A stretch of 40,283 nucleotides of DNA from an uncultured Oscillibacter sp. (GCA_951800675.1 CATOKC010000010.1:1-40283); one strand, 5' to 3'; counted from the first letter of the stretch, positions 25,239 to 33,073 are shown. The notes: a model not told the origin generated them from the letters alone. A program made the numbers and translations.

Positions 25239-26189
25239 ATGAAGTTAAAAGCATTGAGCCATTATGACGCGGATATGGATACAAGGTTTGGTGATTGCAT
25301 TCTTATTTATGATACCAATACCCTGGTCATTTTTGACTGTGGACACACAAGACATGCTGAAGAAGTTGAAACTTTTTTGTCGGATAATTCGTCAATTAGG
25401 AGTATACATATCGTTGTATCACATAATGACAGCGACCATACGGATGGCGTGTGTACGCTTCTGGATTGGCTCAGTATCCAAGGCCGGTATACCGTGGCGG
25501 TTTATACGCACCAGTATCTAAAATATGTGGATATTATCCTTGACAAGGTCGATGACGGGCGTAGAAACAGAGAGAGCCTAAAAAAGGCACTTTTGGAAGA
25601 ATTTGACCACATTGACGAGATTATTGCATGTGCCAAAGAACATGGATTTTCAACGCTGGAGGCAGCTAAAAATGTCAGTGTCGGTCAGTGTAAAATAGTT
25701 GGTCCTACCGAAGATGAATTTACTGATGTTGCTGCTAAAGCAGTTGATAATAGAGAGGGAAATACTATTGGCACGGGAGACGGAGCCGAAACCGTTATGA
25801 ATGCTGCCAGTGTCCAATTGAAGTGTCCGTTAGATGATGGACAAGATGTTCTCTTGTGCGGAGATGCATCACCAAACTATTTGAAAAATCTTGATAGCTA
25901 TGATGTTATTCAATTGCCTCATCACGGCCAATTAGATGACGCTAAGGCTATATTTAATGCCTTACGTGACCCGGATAGCAAGACATTCTTAATTTCTGAT
26001 AATACCGGTTCTGGAAAAACAAGCGGTGGGTCTCTAAAGTTGAAAGAGTTCATGGCGAATGAACGCTATAAAGCCGCACTTAATACACAAAATGGTGTTA
26101 TTTCGCTTCCCAAGACTAGGATTTCTGTAGGGTATCCTGGCAAGTCACAAGGAGTAAAATTGGGTGAAATGGATTGTAAGTACAGGTAA
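25239..26189 (+). CDS. ComEC-like metallo-beta-lactamase-fold hydrolase
   Basis: The 316-residue soluble protein has MBL metal motifs: SHNDSDHTDG (His62, Asp64, Asp66, His67), LLCGDAS (Asp209) and LPHHGQ (His228, His229). The H-x-D-x-D-H form and HHG are typical of the ComEC-type branch, whose members include nucleases. An acidic insert at about 105-185 separates the motifs. The ATG has an AAAGGA site 47 bp after CIRCE. It is the first gene of a three-gene operon in AT-rich cargo. The substrate is unknown; nucleic acid or a nucleotide is inferred from the ComEC likeness. Confidence 0.82.
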   Translation: MKLKALSHYDADMDTRFGDCILIYDTNTLVIFDCGHTRHAEEVETFLSDNSSIRSIHIVVSHNDSDHTDGVCTLLDWLSIQGRYTVAVYTHQYLKYVDIILDKVDDGRRNRESLKKALLEEFDHIDEIIACAKEHGFSTLEAAKNVSVGQCKIVGPTEDEFTDVAAKAVDNREGNTIGTGDGAETVMNAASVQLKCPLDDGQDVLLCGDASPNYLKNLDSYDVIQLPHHGQLDDAKAIFNALRDPDSKTFLISDNTGSGKTSGGSLKLKEFMANERYKAALNTQNGVISLPKTRISVGYPGKSQGVKLGEMDCKYR

Positions 26190-26700
26190 GGATATCGCTG
26201 TTGATACAGAACAGCTTCTCTTTAGGCATTCCTATATCGAGGATGTAAGCTCTGCTCCAGTCTCTGCATGGAATTATATTCGTATTAACGGGACAGTGTC
26301 AAAGAATTTTCTGTGTTGTACTTCATGTGATAATGTAAATGGCGCTTTTATCACCGCACACATCGGCCAAGTGGCTCTGCTCTGCACATTGGCGGAAATA
26401 TATAATGGCGATCTTGTTGTTGCAAACACGTGCATATGGGAACGATATTTGCACAAAAAAATTCTCTATAGTATGATGAGGCATAACCGCAAAATTGAAC
26501 TTTGGTTTGCTAAACAAGAGGTGTCATTAGATGGGTCACGCCTTTTTCGGAAATCAACGACAATAGCGAATTTGGGAGAATTTGGATTTCAGACTTCGCT
26601 ATCTGAACGGTCACTTTTCCGGCAGAGAGCCTTGGGCCTGCGAGGTGCTATAGAAGCATCCTTTGATCGCGTATCACCTATCCTATTATTGAACGATTGA
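26164..26700 (+). CDS. Unknown protein, second gene of the CIRCE operon
   Basis: A 178-residue protein I do not recognise. It starts at a GTG with AAGGAG 9 nt upstream, inside the end of the MBL gene (26-bp overlap), so it is translationally coupled. The sequence is mixed alpha/beta with CCTSCDNVNGAFITAHIGQVALLCTLAEIYNGDLVVANTC (several cysteines) and a basic middle (RYLHKKILYSMMRHNRKIELW). No membrane segment or signal peptide is evident. Its close coupling to the MBL protein suggests the two act together. Confidence 0.7.
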   Translation: MKWIVSTGKDIAVDTEQLLFRHSYIEDVSSAPVSAWNYIRINGTVSKNFLCCTSCDNVNGAFITAHIGQVALLCTLAEIYNGDLVVANTCIWERYLHKKILYSMMRHNRKIELWFAKQEVSLDGSRLFRKSTTIANLGEFGFQTSLSERSLFRQRALGLRGAIEASFDRVSPILLLND

Positions 26701-26711
26701 GGTGATCAAAT

Positions 26712-27251
26712 ATGGGAGATATTGCTGACAAGTTAGATTCGTACCAAATTTTATCCAATTTATTACCTGGGGCTTTTTTCGTGACCATGATAAAGCTATT
26801 TTATGGTATAGACCTTACTGGGTGGAATGTCGGAGAAATTGTTATCACATACTATTTTGTTGGTTTTATTATTAGTCGTTTTGGGTCACTTGTTTTAGAA
26901 CCGCTTCTGAAAAAGGTAAAATGGATTGAATTTGCTCCATATAGTGACTTTTTGGATGCAGAAAAAGCTGATAGTAAAGTAACAATTTTATCAGAAACCA
27001 ATAATTATATCCGATCTCTTTTATCTGCAACTGTATTACTTCCGGCTTTCTGGCTATTACTCACACTTAAAGAGCAAAGTGCTTGGTTTACATTGCATTG
27101 GAAAGAAATTTTTTGGATTGGAGCAATATTGCTCTTTGCTTTCTCATATCGAAAACAGACAAGTTTTGTCAGAAGTCGTGTTCAAGCCTATAAGACAAGT
27201 TGTGCTACAACATCCTCATCTGACAATCCTAATGGCTCAAATCGCAATTGA
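26712..27251 (+). CDS. Four-helix membrane protein, third gene of the CIRCE operon
   Basis: The 179-residue protein has four hydrophobic stretches: about 13-33 (ILSNLLPGAFFVTMIKLFYGI), 41-66 (EIVITYYFVGFIISRFGSLVLEP), 104-119 and 131-146. A cytoplasm-like loop (KKVKWIEFAPYSDFLDAEKADSKVTILSETNNYIRS) separates the second and third. A polar tail ends it. It begins 11 bp after the unknown gene, with a GAGGTGA site. A small membrane protein closing an enzyme-bearing operon is the layout of many abortive-infection systems, where it would be the membrane effector. That role is inferred, not shown. Confidence 0.75.
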   Translation: MGDIADKLDSYQILSNLLPGAFFVTMIKLFYGIDLTGWNVGEIVITYYFVGFIISRFGSLVLEPLLKKVKWIEFAPYSDFLDAEKADSKVTILSETNNYIRSLLSATVLLPAFWLLLTLKEQSAWFTLHWKEIFWIGAILLFAFSYRKQTSFVRSRVQAYKTSCATTSSSDNPNGSNRN

Positions 27252-27258
27252 ATTTCTT

Positions 27259-27295
27259 AAGGGGGACATGCACCTATTGGTGTATGTCCCCCCTT
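27259..27295 (+). terminator. Terminator of the CIRCE operon
   Basis: AAGGGGGACATGCACC and GGTGTATGTCCCCCCTTT pair around a TATT loop, 8 bp after the stop codon of the membrane-protein gene. One bulge and a short T-run make it imperfect but convincing. Confidence 0.75.
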
Positions 27296-27326
27296 TGATG
27301 CACTATAAACTGTCAGCTTATTTTTC

Positions 27327-27370
27327 AATAGTTCCTTATCACTATCAAGCCAATGGTTACAGGGTTTTTG
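27327..27370. repeat. Right end of the mobile element (attR), inverted copy of attL
   Basis: The 44-bp reverse complement of attL (39 matching positions, one gap). The outer 17 bp (TGGTTACAGGGTTTTTG, 27354-27370) is the missing second arm of the tRNA-Ser terminator stem. The inner part (AATAGTTCCTTATCACTATCAAGCC) mirrors the inner part of attL. It lies 40 bp from the end of thiD, which would have been the convergent neighbour of tRNA-Ser before insertion. Confidence 0.8.
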
Positions 27371-27410
27371 CTTTGCTTTTTTCCTTTTTGCATAGCGCCG
27401 TCTGCCGCGC

Positions 27411-28217
27411 TCACTCCGCCTCCTCAGCGAATTCACCAGCCAAAAGGAAATTGTGCGCCATGGGTCCCCGGCCGTGCCCCAGGTCCAGCATAGCTCCCAA
27501 CGCGCCGGAGAGATAGTCCTTCGACCGCTGGATCGACACGGGAAGGTCGAAGCCCTTGGCCAGGTTGGCGGCAATGGCGCTGGACAGGGTACAGCCGGTG
27601 CCGTGGGTATTGGGATTGTCCACCCAGGTCCCCCGGAACCACCGCCCCTCCCCCTGAGCGTACAGGAAGTCGTTGGCGTCGCTGACGCTGTGTCCCCCCT
27701 TGAGCAGAACGGCGCAGCCGCAGTCCCGGCTGATCTGCCGGGCGGCGGCCTCCATATCCTCCGGGCCGCGGATGGTCCTGCCGGAGAGCAGCTCCGCCTC
27801 CGGGATGTTGGGGGTCGCCACGTCCGCCAGGGGTAGCAGACGGGTTTTCAAGGTCTCCACCGCCTCCGGGGAGAGCAGCCGTCCGCCGCTGGTGGCCACC
27901 ATCACCGGGTCCACCACCACATTCCCGGCCCGGTAAAACCGCAGCCGCTCCGCGATCATCTCAATCAGGTCCCTGGTGGCCGCCATGCCCACCTTCACCG
28001 CGTCCGGCGGAATGTCCGCAAACACTGCGTCGATCTGCCGCCCCAAAAACCGGGGCTCCACCTCCGCGATTTCCCACACGCCGGTGGTGTTCTGGGCCAC
28101 CAGCGCCGTGATGGCGCTCATGGCAAATACGCCGTTCATGGTCATGGTTTTCAAATCCGCCTGGATTCCGGCGCCCCCGCTGGGGTCTGTTCCGGCAATG
28201 GACAACGCGGTTTTCAT
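27411..28217 (-). CDS. thiD: Hydroxymethylpyrimidine/phosphomethylpyrimidine kinase
   Basis: The 268-residue ribokinase-fold enzyme phosphorylates HMP and HMP-P for thiamine synthesis. It has the N-terminal block ALSIAGTDPSGGAGIQADLKT and the catalytic HGTGCTLSSAIAANLA. The ATG at 28215-28217 overlaps the thiE stop by 4 bp. A much longer open frame upstream is the antisense shadow of thiE and has no homology. It is the last gene of the thiM-thiE-thiD operon. The frame ends 40 bp before the mobile element junction, so the insertion left it intact. Confidence 0.95.
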   Translation of the reverse strand: MKTALSIAGTDPSGGAGIQADLKTMTMNGVFAMSAITALVAQNTTGVWEIAEVEPRFLGRQIDAVFADIPPDAVKVGMAATRDLIEMIAERLRFYRAGNVVVDPVMVATSGGRLLSPEAVETLKTRLLPLADVATPNIPEAELLSGRTIRGPEDMEAAARQISRDCGCAVLLKGGHSVSDANDFLYAQGEGRWFRGTWVDNPNTHGTGCTLSSAIAANLAKGFDLPVSIQRSKDYLSGALGAMLDLGHGRGPMAHNFLLAGEFAEEAE

Positions 28218-28900
28218 CTGGCTTTCTCCTTTCCGCTTCTTTCGCTCTTCCCTCCGTGAAGAGGCCCCGCCAGCCGCTCCGACAGCGCCAGCAGCTCCCG
28301 GCAGGTCCCCTCGATATCCTCCGCCGAGAAAATGGCGGACACCAGCGCCACGCCATCCACCCCGCTTTCGGAGAGGAGGGGGATGCTCTCCCGGTTCAGT
28401 CCGCCGATGGCTACCACCGGCACGTTCACCGCGGCGCAAATGTCCCGCAGTATCTGCCGGGGCACCCGCTCCGCGTCCGCCTTGGTTCCGGTGGGGAACA
28501 TCGCCCCCACCCCTAAGTAGTCCGCGCCCTTCCGGACGGCCTCCCGAGCCTCCGCCACCGTGTGGACGGACACGCCTAAGAGCATGTCCTTCCCCGCCCG
28601 GAGACGGACCTGGGCCGGGTCCATGTCCTCCTGGCCCACGTGAACCCCATCCGCCCCGGAGGCCAGGGCAATGTCCACGTTGTCGTTGACCAGGAAGGGA
28701 ACCCCGTAACGGCGGCACAGGGCGCTAAGCTCCCGGGCCTCCCGCAAAAACGCCGCCTCCCCCAGCTCCTTCTCCCGCAGCTGCACACAGGTCACGCCGC
28801 CCTTCAGCGCCGCCTCCACCTGTTCACAGAGCGTCCGGGACCCCAGCCAGGCCCGGTCCGTCACGGCGTAAAGCCGCATATGCCGCCTATCGCACCTCAT
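28214..28900 (-). CDS. thiE: Thiamine-phosphate synthase
   Basis: The 228-residue TIM-barrel enzyme joins HMP pyrophosphate and thiazole phosphate into thiamine phosphate. Family motifs are LYAVTDRAWLG, VQLREKEL, NDNVDIALASGADGVHVGQEDM, LGVGAMFPTGTK and AIGGLN. The ATG at 28898-28900 overlaps the thiM end by 14 bp, and relatives often begin with a similar xCDRxxM leader. An ATG 7 codons later is an alternative. Cotranscribed with thiM and thiD, under the TPP riboswitch. Confidence 0.94.
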   Translation of the reverse strand: MRCDRRHMRLYAVTDRAWLGSRTLCEQVEAALKGGVTCVQLREKELGEAAFLREARELSALCRRYGVPFLVNDNVDIALASGADGVHVGQEDMDPAQVRLRAGKDMLLGVSVHTVAEAREAVRKGADYLGVGAMFPTGTKADAERVPRQILRDICAAVNVPVVAIGGLNRESIPLLSESGVDGVALVSAIFSAEDIEGTCRELLALSERLAGPLHGGKSERSGKEKAR

Positions 28901-29708
28901 ACCGCGCCCCCCGCTCCAGGTCCGCCGGGGTCAGGCGGTACATGGCGTCGATTAGATAGGTCCGGCAGGAGGCGTTCCCCTCCTCCTTTGTCAGCCGTCC
29001 GGCGGCGATTTCTCCACACAGCCCCATGGCGCACACGGCGGCGGCCGTCGCCTCCAGAAGCTGGTCCGGGTTGGCGGCGGCAAAGGCCGCCGTCAGGGCG
29101 GAGAGCTGACAGCCGGTGCCGGTGATGGCGGACAGGATGGGGTGTCCATTGCGGATGCAGAAGGCCCGCTCCCCGTCCGCCACAAGGTCGACGGCCCCGG
29201 TGACGGCAATCACTGCCCCGGTTCGCCGGGCAAAGTCCTTGACAAAGGCCACCGCCTCACGCAGGCGGTCCTCCGTCACCTGGTCCGCGGCGTCCGCATC
29301 CACGCCCCGGGCCGCGCTCTCGCCGGAGGCCAGGGCCTTGATCTCCGAGATGTTGCCCCGGAGAACGGCTGGCCGCACCTCCCGCAAAAGGCCGGAGGCC
29401 GTCTCCGTCCGCAGGTGAGTGGCTCCGGCTCCCACCGGGTCCAGCACCACGGGACGGCCCAACTCCCGGGCCCGCTTTCCGGCGGCGAACATGGCCGGAA
29501 TGGTCCGCTGGTTCAGCGTGCCGATGTTGAGGTGCAGTCCGCCGCAGGCGGCGGCCAGCTCCACGGCGTCCTCTGGCTCGTCCGTCATAACCGGCGAGGC
29601 GCCGCAGGCCAATAGCAGGTTGGCACAGTCGTTAGCGGTGACATAATTGGTGACGCTGAGAACCAGCGGGGATTTTCGCCGGACGCTTTCAAAAATGGCT
29701 TCAAACAT
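28887..29708 (-). CDS. thiM: Hydroxyethylthiazole kinase
   Basis: The 273-residue kinase phosphorylates the thiazole alcohol for salvage into thiamine. It has SPLVLSVTNYVTANDCANLLLACGASPVM, VLDPVGAGAT and the active-site GTGCQLSALTAAF. The ATG at 29706-29708 has AGGAG 8 nt upstream; an earlier in-frame start lacks one. First gene of the operon, about 105 bp downstream of the riboswitch terminator. With thiE and thiD but without thiC or thiG in view, the visible genes cover thiazole salvage and coupling. Confidence 0.95.
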   Translation of the reverse strand: MFEAIFESVRRKSPLVLSVTNYVTANDCANLLLACGASPVMTDEPEDAVELAAACGGLHLNIGTLNQRTIPAMFAAGKRARELGRPVVLDPVGAGATHLRTETASGLLREVRPAVLRGNISEIKALASGESAARGVDADAADQVTEDRLREAVAFVKDFARRTGAVIAVTGAVDLVADGERAFCIRNGHPILSAITGTGCQLSALTAAFAAANPDQLLEATAAAVCAMGLCGEIAAGRLTKEEGNASCRTYLIDAMYRLTPADLERGARYEVR

Positions 29709-29812
29709 GGTGTACGCTCCTTTTCGCACGGGGGAAAACGCCCCTGGCGGCGCGCCTTCCCTGGTGGGGGGGATTTTTCCGGCGGCCCTCCTCCTTTCCC
29801 GCGGCCGGACAG

Positions 29813-29848
29813 CAAAAAACAGGGGACGTCCTGATGGGACGCCCCCTG
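29813..29848 (-). terminator. Riboswitch-controlled terminator before thiM
   Basis: On the minus strand CAGGGGGCGTCCC / GGACGTCCCCTG is followed by TTTTTT. It lies directly after the TPP aptamer, as the expression platform. The 3' arm plus U-tract (TCCCCTGTTT) is exactly complementary to the 5' leader AAACAGGGGA at the aptamer's start. Confidence 0.88.
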
Positions 29849-29863
29849 AAACAGTGCAAAGAC

Positions 29864-29946
29864 TACTTCCTCCGGCGGCATTATCCGCATCAGGTTCTAG
29901 GGTCGAAGGTTTACCTTCCTCTCAGCCTGTCTCACAAGCTCCCCTG
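29864..29946 (-). promoter_or_regulatory. TPP riboswitch (thi box)
   Basis: Read on the minus strand, the conserved thi-box elements are all present in order: AGGGGAGC, GGCTGAGAGG, ACCCTAGAACCTGATG, CGGATAATGCCG and the closing GGAGGAAGT. Binding of thiamine pyrophosphate would favour the following terminator and shut off thiM-thiE-thiD. Confidence 0.95.
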
Positions 29947-29963
29947 TTTATGAAATTGGATTT

Positions 29964-29992
29964 ATGATACCACAGGATACGTTGTTTTGCAA
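29964..29992 (-). promoter_or_regulatory. Predicted promoter of the thi operon
   Basis: On the minus strand TTGCAA (29987-29992), a 17-bp spacer and TATCAT (29964-29969), starting transcription just upstream of the riboswitch. Confidence 0.75.
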
Positions 29993-30051
29993 GAGGGCCC
30001 TTGCGAAGGGGCCTGACCCCCAGGTTAGGCCATTCCTCCGGGACGTTGCCA

Positions 30052-30696
30052 TCAGACCTCCGTCAGCTCCTCATAGCTCTGGATATAATACTCCGCCAGG
30101 CGGCGCATTTCCTCCTGCTCCGGCTCCGACGCGTCGTACACCGCCGCCGTCCGAAAGCCTGCCGCCTTGGCGGTTCGCAGGGCGTAAAGGGCGTCCTCAA
30201 ACACCACAGTATCCTTCTTCGTGGACCGAAGGCGGCGGAGGGCCCGCTCGTAAACCTCCGGCCCCTCCCGCTTCTCCTGGCCCGCCTCCCGGCTGGTGAT
30301 GATTCCCCGGAAGAAGCCCTCCAGCCCTGCGGTTTTCAGGGCGGCCTCCGCCAGGGGGCGGTCTGTGGCGGTGGCCACGTACATCCAGACCCCCTCCATT
30401 TTTAAAACGGAGAGGAAGCGCACCAGCCCTGGCTTGGGCCGGACGTCCCGGTGGTAAAAAGCCGCAATCTGCTCCCAGACCTCCGCCGCCAGCTCCTCCG
30501 GCGTGCCAGGGAGGCCGCACAGCTCCTTGCACAGGGCGCAGCCCTCCCATACGGAGAGGGCGTTGACCCGTTTGTCCAAGTCCGGCGGAGGAACCAGGCC
30601 GTGGCTTTGCACCAAAGCGGAGGCCCGGCTCCGCCACATGGGCATGGAGTCCACCAGCGTTCCGTCCATATCGAAAATGGCGCTTTGCAGTCTCAT
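30052..30696 (-). CDS. HAD-superfamily phosphatase (beta-phosphoglucomutase-like)
   Basis: The 214-residue protein has the HAD nucleophile motif FDMDGTLVDSMP at the N-terminus, a helical cap, a motif-II threonine in VATATDRPLAE, and VFEDALYALRTAKAAGF near the C-terminus. It is the right length for phosphoglycolate phosphatase or beta-phosphoglucomutase-like enzymes, and the substrate is not predictable. It starts 13 bp after the PLP-enzyme gene and is probably transcribed with it. Confidence 0.87.
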   Translation of the reverse strand: MRLQSAIFDMDGTLVDSMPMWRSRASALVQSHGLVPPPDLDKRVNALSVWEGCALCKELCGLPGTPEELAAEVWEQIAAFYHRDVRPKPGLVRFLSVLKMEGVWMYVATATDRPLAEAALKTAGLEGFFRGIITSREAGQEKREGPEVYERALRRLRSTKKDTVVFEDALYALRTAKAAGFRTAAVYDASEPEQEEMRRLAEYYIQSYEELTEV

Positions 30697-30709
30697 GATA
30701 CCATCCTCC

Positions 30710-31996
30710 TCACTCCGGCAGCCTTGCCAGTCCCGCCTCCGTCAGCTTCTGGAGGCTCATCAGGATGCCCAGCTTCGCGTGCTGCCAGGTGAGCCCTCCT
30801 TGGAAATACACGGCGTAGGGCGGGCGGATGGGCCCGTCGGCGGAGAGCTCGATGGAGCTGCCCTGGACGAAGGCCCCGGCGGCCATGACCACCTCGCTGT
30901 CATAGCCCGGCATGGCCCAGGGCTCCGGAGTGACGTAGCTGTCCACCGGCGCGGCGGCCTGAATCCCCCGGCAGAAGGCCAGCATGGCCTCCCGGCTTCC
31001 CAGGGTGACGGCCTGGATGATGTCGTGGCGCTCCTCCGAGGCGTTGGGCACGCAGGAAAAGCCCAGGCCCTCGTAGAGATTGGCGGCAAAGACGGCCCCC
31101 TTCAGCGCCCCCGCCGTCACCGTGGGGGCCAGGAAGAGGCCCTGGTAAAAGGCGGGCATCAGCCCCAGGTTGGCCCCCACCTCCTGCCCCAGGCCCGGGG
31201 CGGAGAGACGGTAGGCGCAGCGCTCCACGCACTCGTTTGTGCCGCAGATGTACCCGCCGATGGGGGCCAGGCCTCCGCCGGGGTTTTTGATGAGGCTTCC
31301 CACCACCATGTCGGCTCCCAGGTCCGAGGGCTCCCGGGTCTCCACAAACTCGCCGTAGCAGTTGTCCACCATGACCTTCACGTCCGGCTTGACGGATTTG
31401 CAAAAGGCGATGAGCTCCCCGATCTCGGCCACGGAGAAGCTGGGCCGGGTGGCGTAGCCCTTGGAGCGCTGGATGGTGATGAGCTTGGTCCGATCGTTGA
31501 TGCGGGAGCGGATGGCTTCATAGTCAAAGCCGCCGCATGGCAGCAGGTCCGCCTGGGCATAGGTGACGCCGTATTCCCGCAAGGAGCACTTGGAGGGCCG
31601 GATGCCGATGACCTCCTCCAGCGTGTCATAGGGGGCCCCCACGGGGGAGAGGAGCTCGTCCCCCGGCAGGAGGTTGGCGGACAGGGCCACGGTGAGGGCG
31701 TGGGTGCCGCAGGTAATTTGAGGCCGGACCAGGGCGGCCTCCGTGTGAAAGACGGCGGCGTAGACCCGTTCCAGGTTGTCCCGGCCCTCGTCGTCGTAGC
31801 CGTAGCCGGTGGTGGCGGCGAAGTGGGTGGCGTTGACCCGGTTTTGCTGCATGGCGTGGAGGACCTTGGCCTGGTTGTACTCGGCGGTGCGGTCGATGTC
31901 CGCGAAGCGGTCCCGGAGGCGCTCCAGCGCCGCCTCCCCATAGCGGTACACGGCGGGGCTGACGCCCAGGGTCTGGTAAATGGCTTGCAGTTCCAT
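30710..31996 (-). CDS. Methionine gamma-lyase-family PLP enzyme (aluminium-resistance family)
   Basis: The 428-residue protein matches the family once called aluminium resistance protein: AYQ-like start (MELQAIYQTLGVSPAVYRYGE), THFAATTGYGYDDEGRDNLERVYA, GTHALTVALSANLLPGDELLSPVGAPYDTLEEVIG and the PLP lysine in QRSKGYATRPSF. Members are fold-type I PLP enzymes related to cystathionine lyases, with an unproven role. In many Firmicutes they lie next to nucleotide or tRNA genes. The ATG at 31994-31996 has AAGGAG 7 nt away; an earlier ATG has none. A strong promoter lies 37-65 bp upstream. Confidence 0.88.
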   Translation of the reverse strand: MELQAIYQTLGVSPAVYRYGEAALERLRDRFADIDRTAEYNQAKVLHAMQQNRVNATHFAATTGYGYDDEGRDNLERVYAAVFHTEAALVRPQITCGTHALTVALSANLLPGDELLSPVGAPYDTLEEVIGIRPSKCSLREYGVTYAQADLLPCGGFDYEAIRSRINDRTKLITIQRSKGYATRPSFSVAEIGELIAFCKSVKPDVKVMVDNCYGEFVETREPSDLGADMVVGSLIKNPGGGLAPIGGYICGTNECVERCAYRLSAPGLGQEVGANLGLMPAFYQGLFLAPTVTAGALKGAVFAANLYEGLGFSCVPNASEERHDIIQAVTLGSREAMLAFCRGIQAAAPVDSYVTPEPWAMPGYDSEVVMAAGAFVQGSSIELSADGPIRPPYAVYFQGGLTWQHAKLGILMSLQKLTEAGLARLPE

Positions 31997-32032
31997 GAAA
32001 GGGCTCCTTCTCATTTGTTTTCAACAGAGCCT

Positions 32033-32061
32033 ATCATAGGCGATGGGGCCGGGACTGTCAA
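32033..32061 (-). promoter_or_regulatory. Predicted promoter of the PLP enzyme-HAD operon
   Basis: On the minus strand a consensus TTGACA (32056-32061), a 17-bp spacer and TATGAT (32033-32038). Its -35 is 4 bp from the -35 of the divergent promoter for the DnaD gene. Confidence 0.82.
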
Positions 32062-32065
32062 GGGG

Positions 32066-32094
32066 TTGCTTTTCCAGATGGGAACGTGTAAAAT
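32066..32094 (+). promoter_or_regulatory. Predicted promoter of the dnaD-dnaI-like operon
   Basis: TTGCTT (32066-32071), a 17-bp spacer and TAAAAT (32089-32094), about 37 bp before the start codon at 32132. Confidence 0.65.
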
Positions 32095-32131
32095 AAAACG
32101 GAAAAAACCTTCCCGGAAAGGAGGCGCTCCC

Positions 32132-33070
32132 ATGCCCAGCGTCCTCGTCCACGCCCCCGACGACCCCGTCACCCTCTCCCCCCAGGCGGTGAAGCGCCTC
32201 CTGGACCGGGGGGACGGGGACGCCGCCCTGCTGTACCTGGCCCTGCTCCGCCGCCGGGGTGACGCGCCGCCCCGGTCCCTGGCCGGGGAGCTCCGCTGGG
32301 ACAAGGGCCGCATCGAGGCGGCGGAGGCCGCCCTCCGAGACCTGGGGCTCATCGCCCCCCAGCCCCCCCCTGCCGAGCCCGCCGACGAGCCCCCCTCCTA
32401 CCAGCAAAGCGAGGTTGCCGGGAAGCTGGAGGAGAGCGCGGACTTCCGCCGCCTCACCGCCGAGGTGGAGCGGAAGCTGGGCAAGCGCCTCACCACGGCG
32501 GACCTCTCCGCCCTGCTGGGGCTGTACGACTATCTGGGCCTTCCCTCCGACGTGATTTACCTCCTGGTGTGCCACTGCGCGGAGCGCACCGCCGGCCGCT
32601 TCGGCCCGGGCCGGAGGCCCACCCTCCGCCAGATCGAGCGGGAGGGCTACGCCTGGGCCCGGCGGGGCATCGACACCCAGGCCGCCGCCGTCGAATACCT
32701 CCGGGACTACGGCCGGAAGCGGGAGGCCGTCCCGGCCTACATGCGGGCCCTGCGGCTGGGGGACCGGCTCCCGGTGCGGGAGGAGGAGAAATTCCTCCTC
32801 CAGTGGCTGGAGTGGGGCTTCCCCCCGGAGGCCGCCGCCCTAGCCTACGAGAAAACCGTCCTCAAGTGCCACGAGTTTAAGTGGAGCTACTGTAACGGCA
32901 TCCTTCGCCGCTGGCACGAGGCGGGGCTCCACACCGTGGACGAAATCGAGGCAAGGGACAAGCGTCCCCAGCAGCCTCCAGTGGCGCTCAACATCCGGAC
33001 GTCCGACGGCAAGGGCGCAGGCAACGCCTGGATGCGCAAGTACATTCAACAGCGGAGAAAGGAAGGGTGA
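32132..33070 (+). CDS. DnaD-domain primosome protein
   Basis: The 312-residue protein has a winged-helix-like N-terminus (SPQAVKRLLDRGDGDAALLYLALLRRRG), a proline-rich linker at about 86-96 and two DnaD-type helical domains. The second ends with the family motif region KCHEFKWSYCNGILRRWHEAGLHTVDEIEARD. DnaD/DnaB proteins load the replicative helicase at origins and restart sites. The ATG has AAAGGAGG 7 nt upstream. A long open frame upstream of it is antisense to the PLP-enzyme and HAD genes and is not part of this protein. The helicase-loader gene follows 3 bp later. Confidence 0.9.
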   Translation: MPSVLVHAPDDPVTLSPQAVKRLLDRGDGDAALLYLALLRRRGDAPPRSLAGELRWDKGRIEAAEAALRDLGLIAPQPPPAEPADEPPSYQQSEVAGKLEESADFRRLTAEVERKLGKRLTTADLSALLGLYDYLGLPSDVIYLLVCHCAERTAGRFGPGRRPTLRQIEREGYAWARRGIDTQAAAVEYLRDYGRKREAVPAYMRALRLGDRLPVREEEKFLLQWLEWGFPPEAAALAYEKTVLKCHEFKWSYCNGILRRWHEAGLHTVDEIEARDKRPQQPPVALNIRTSDGKGAGNAWMRKYIQQRRKEG

Positions 33071-33073
33071 GCC

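Noticed and set aside
30503..32131. 543-codon N-terminal extension of the DnaD protein
   Set aside because: Antisense to the HAD and PLP-enzyme genes; the real DnaD start at 32132 has a strong ribosome site and its own promoter.
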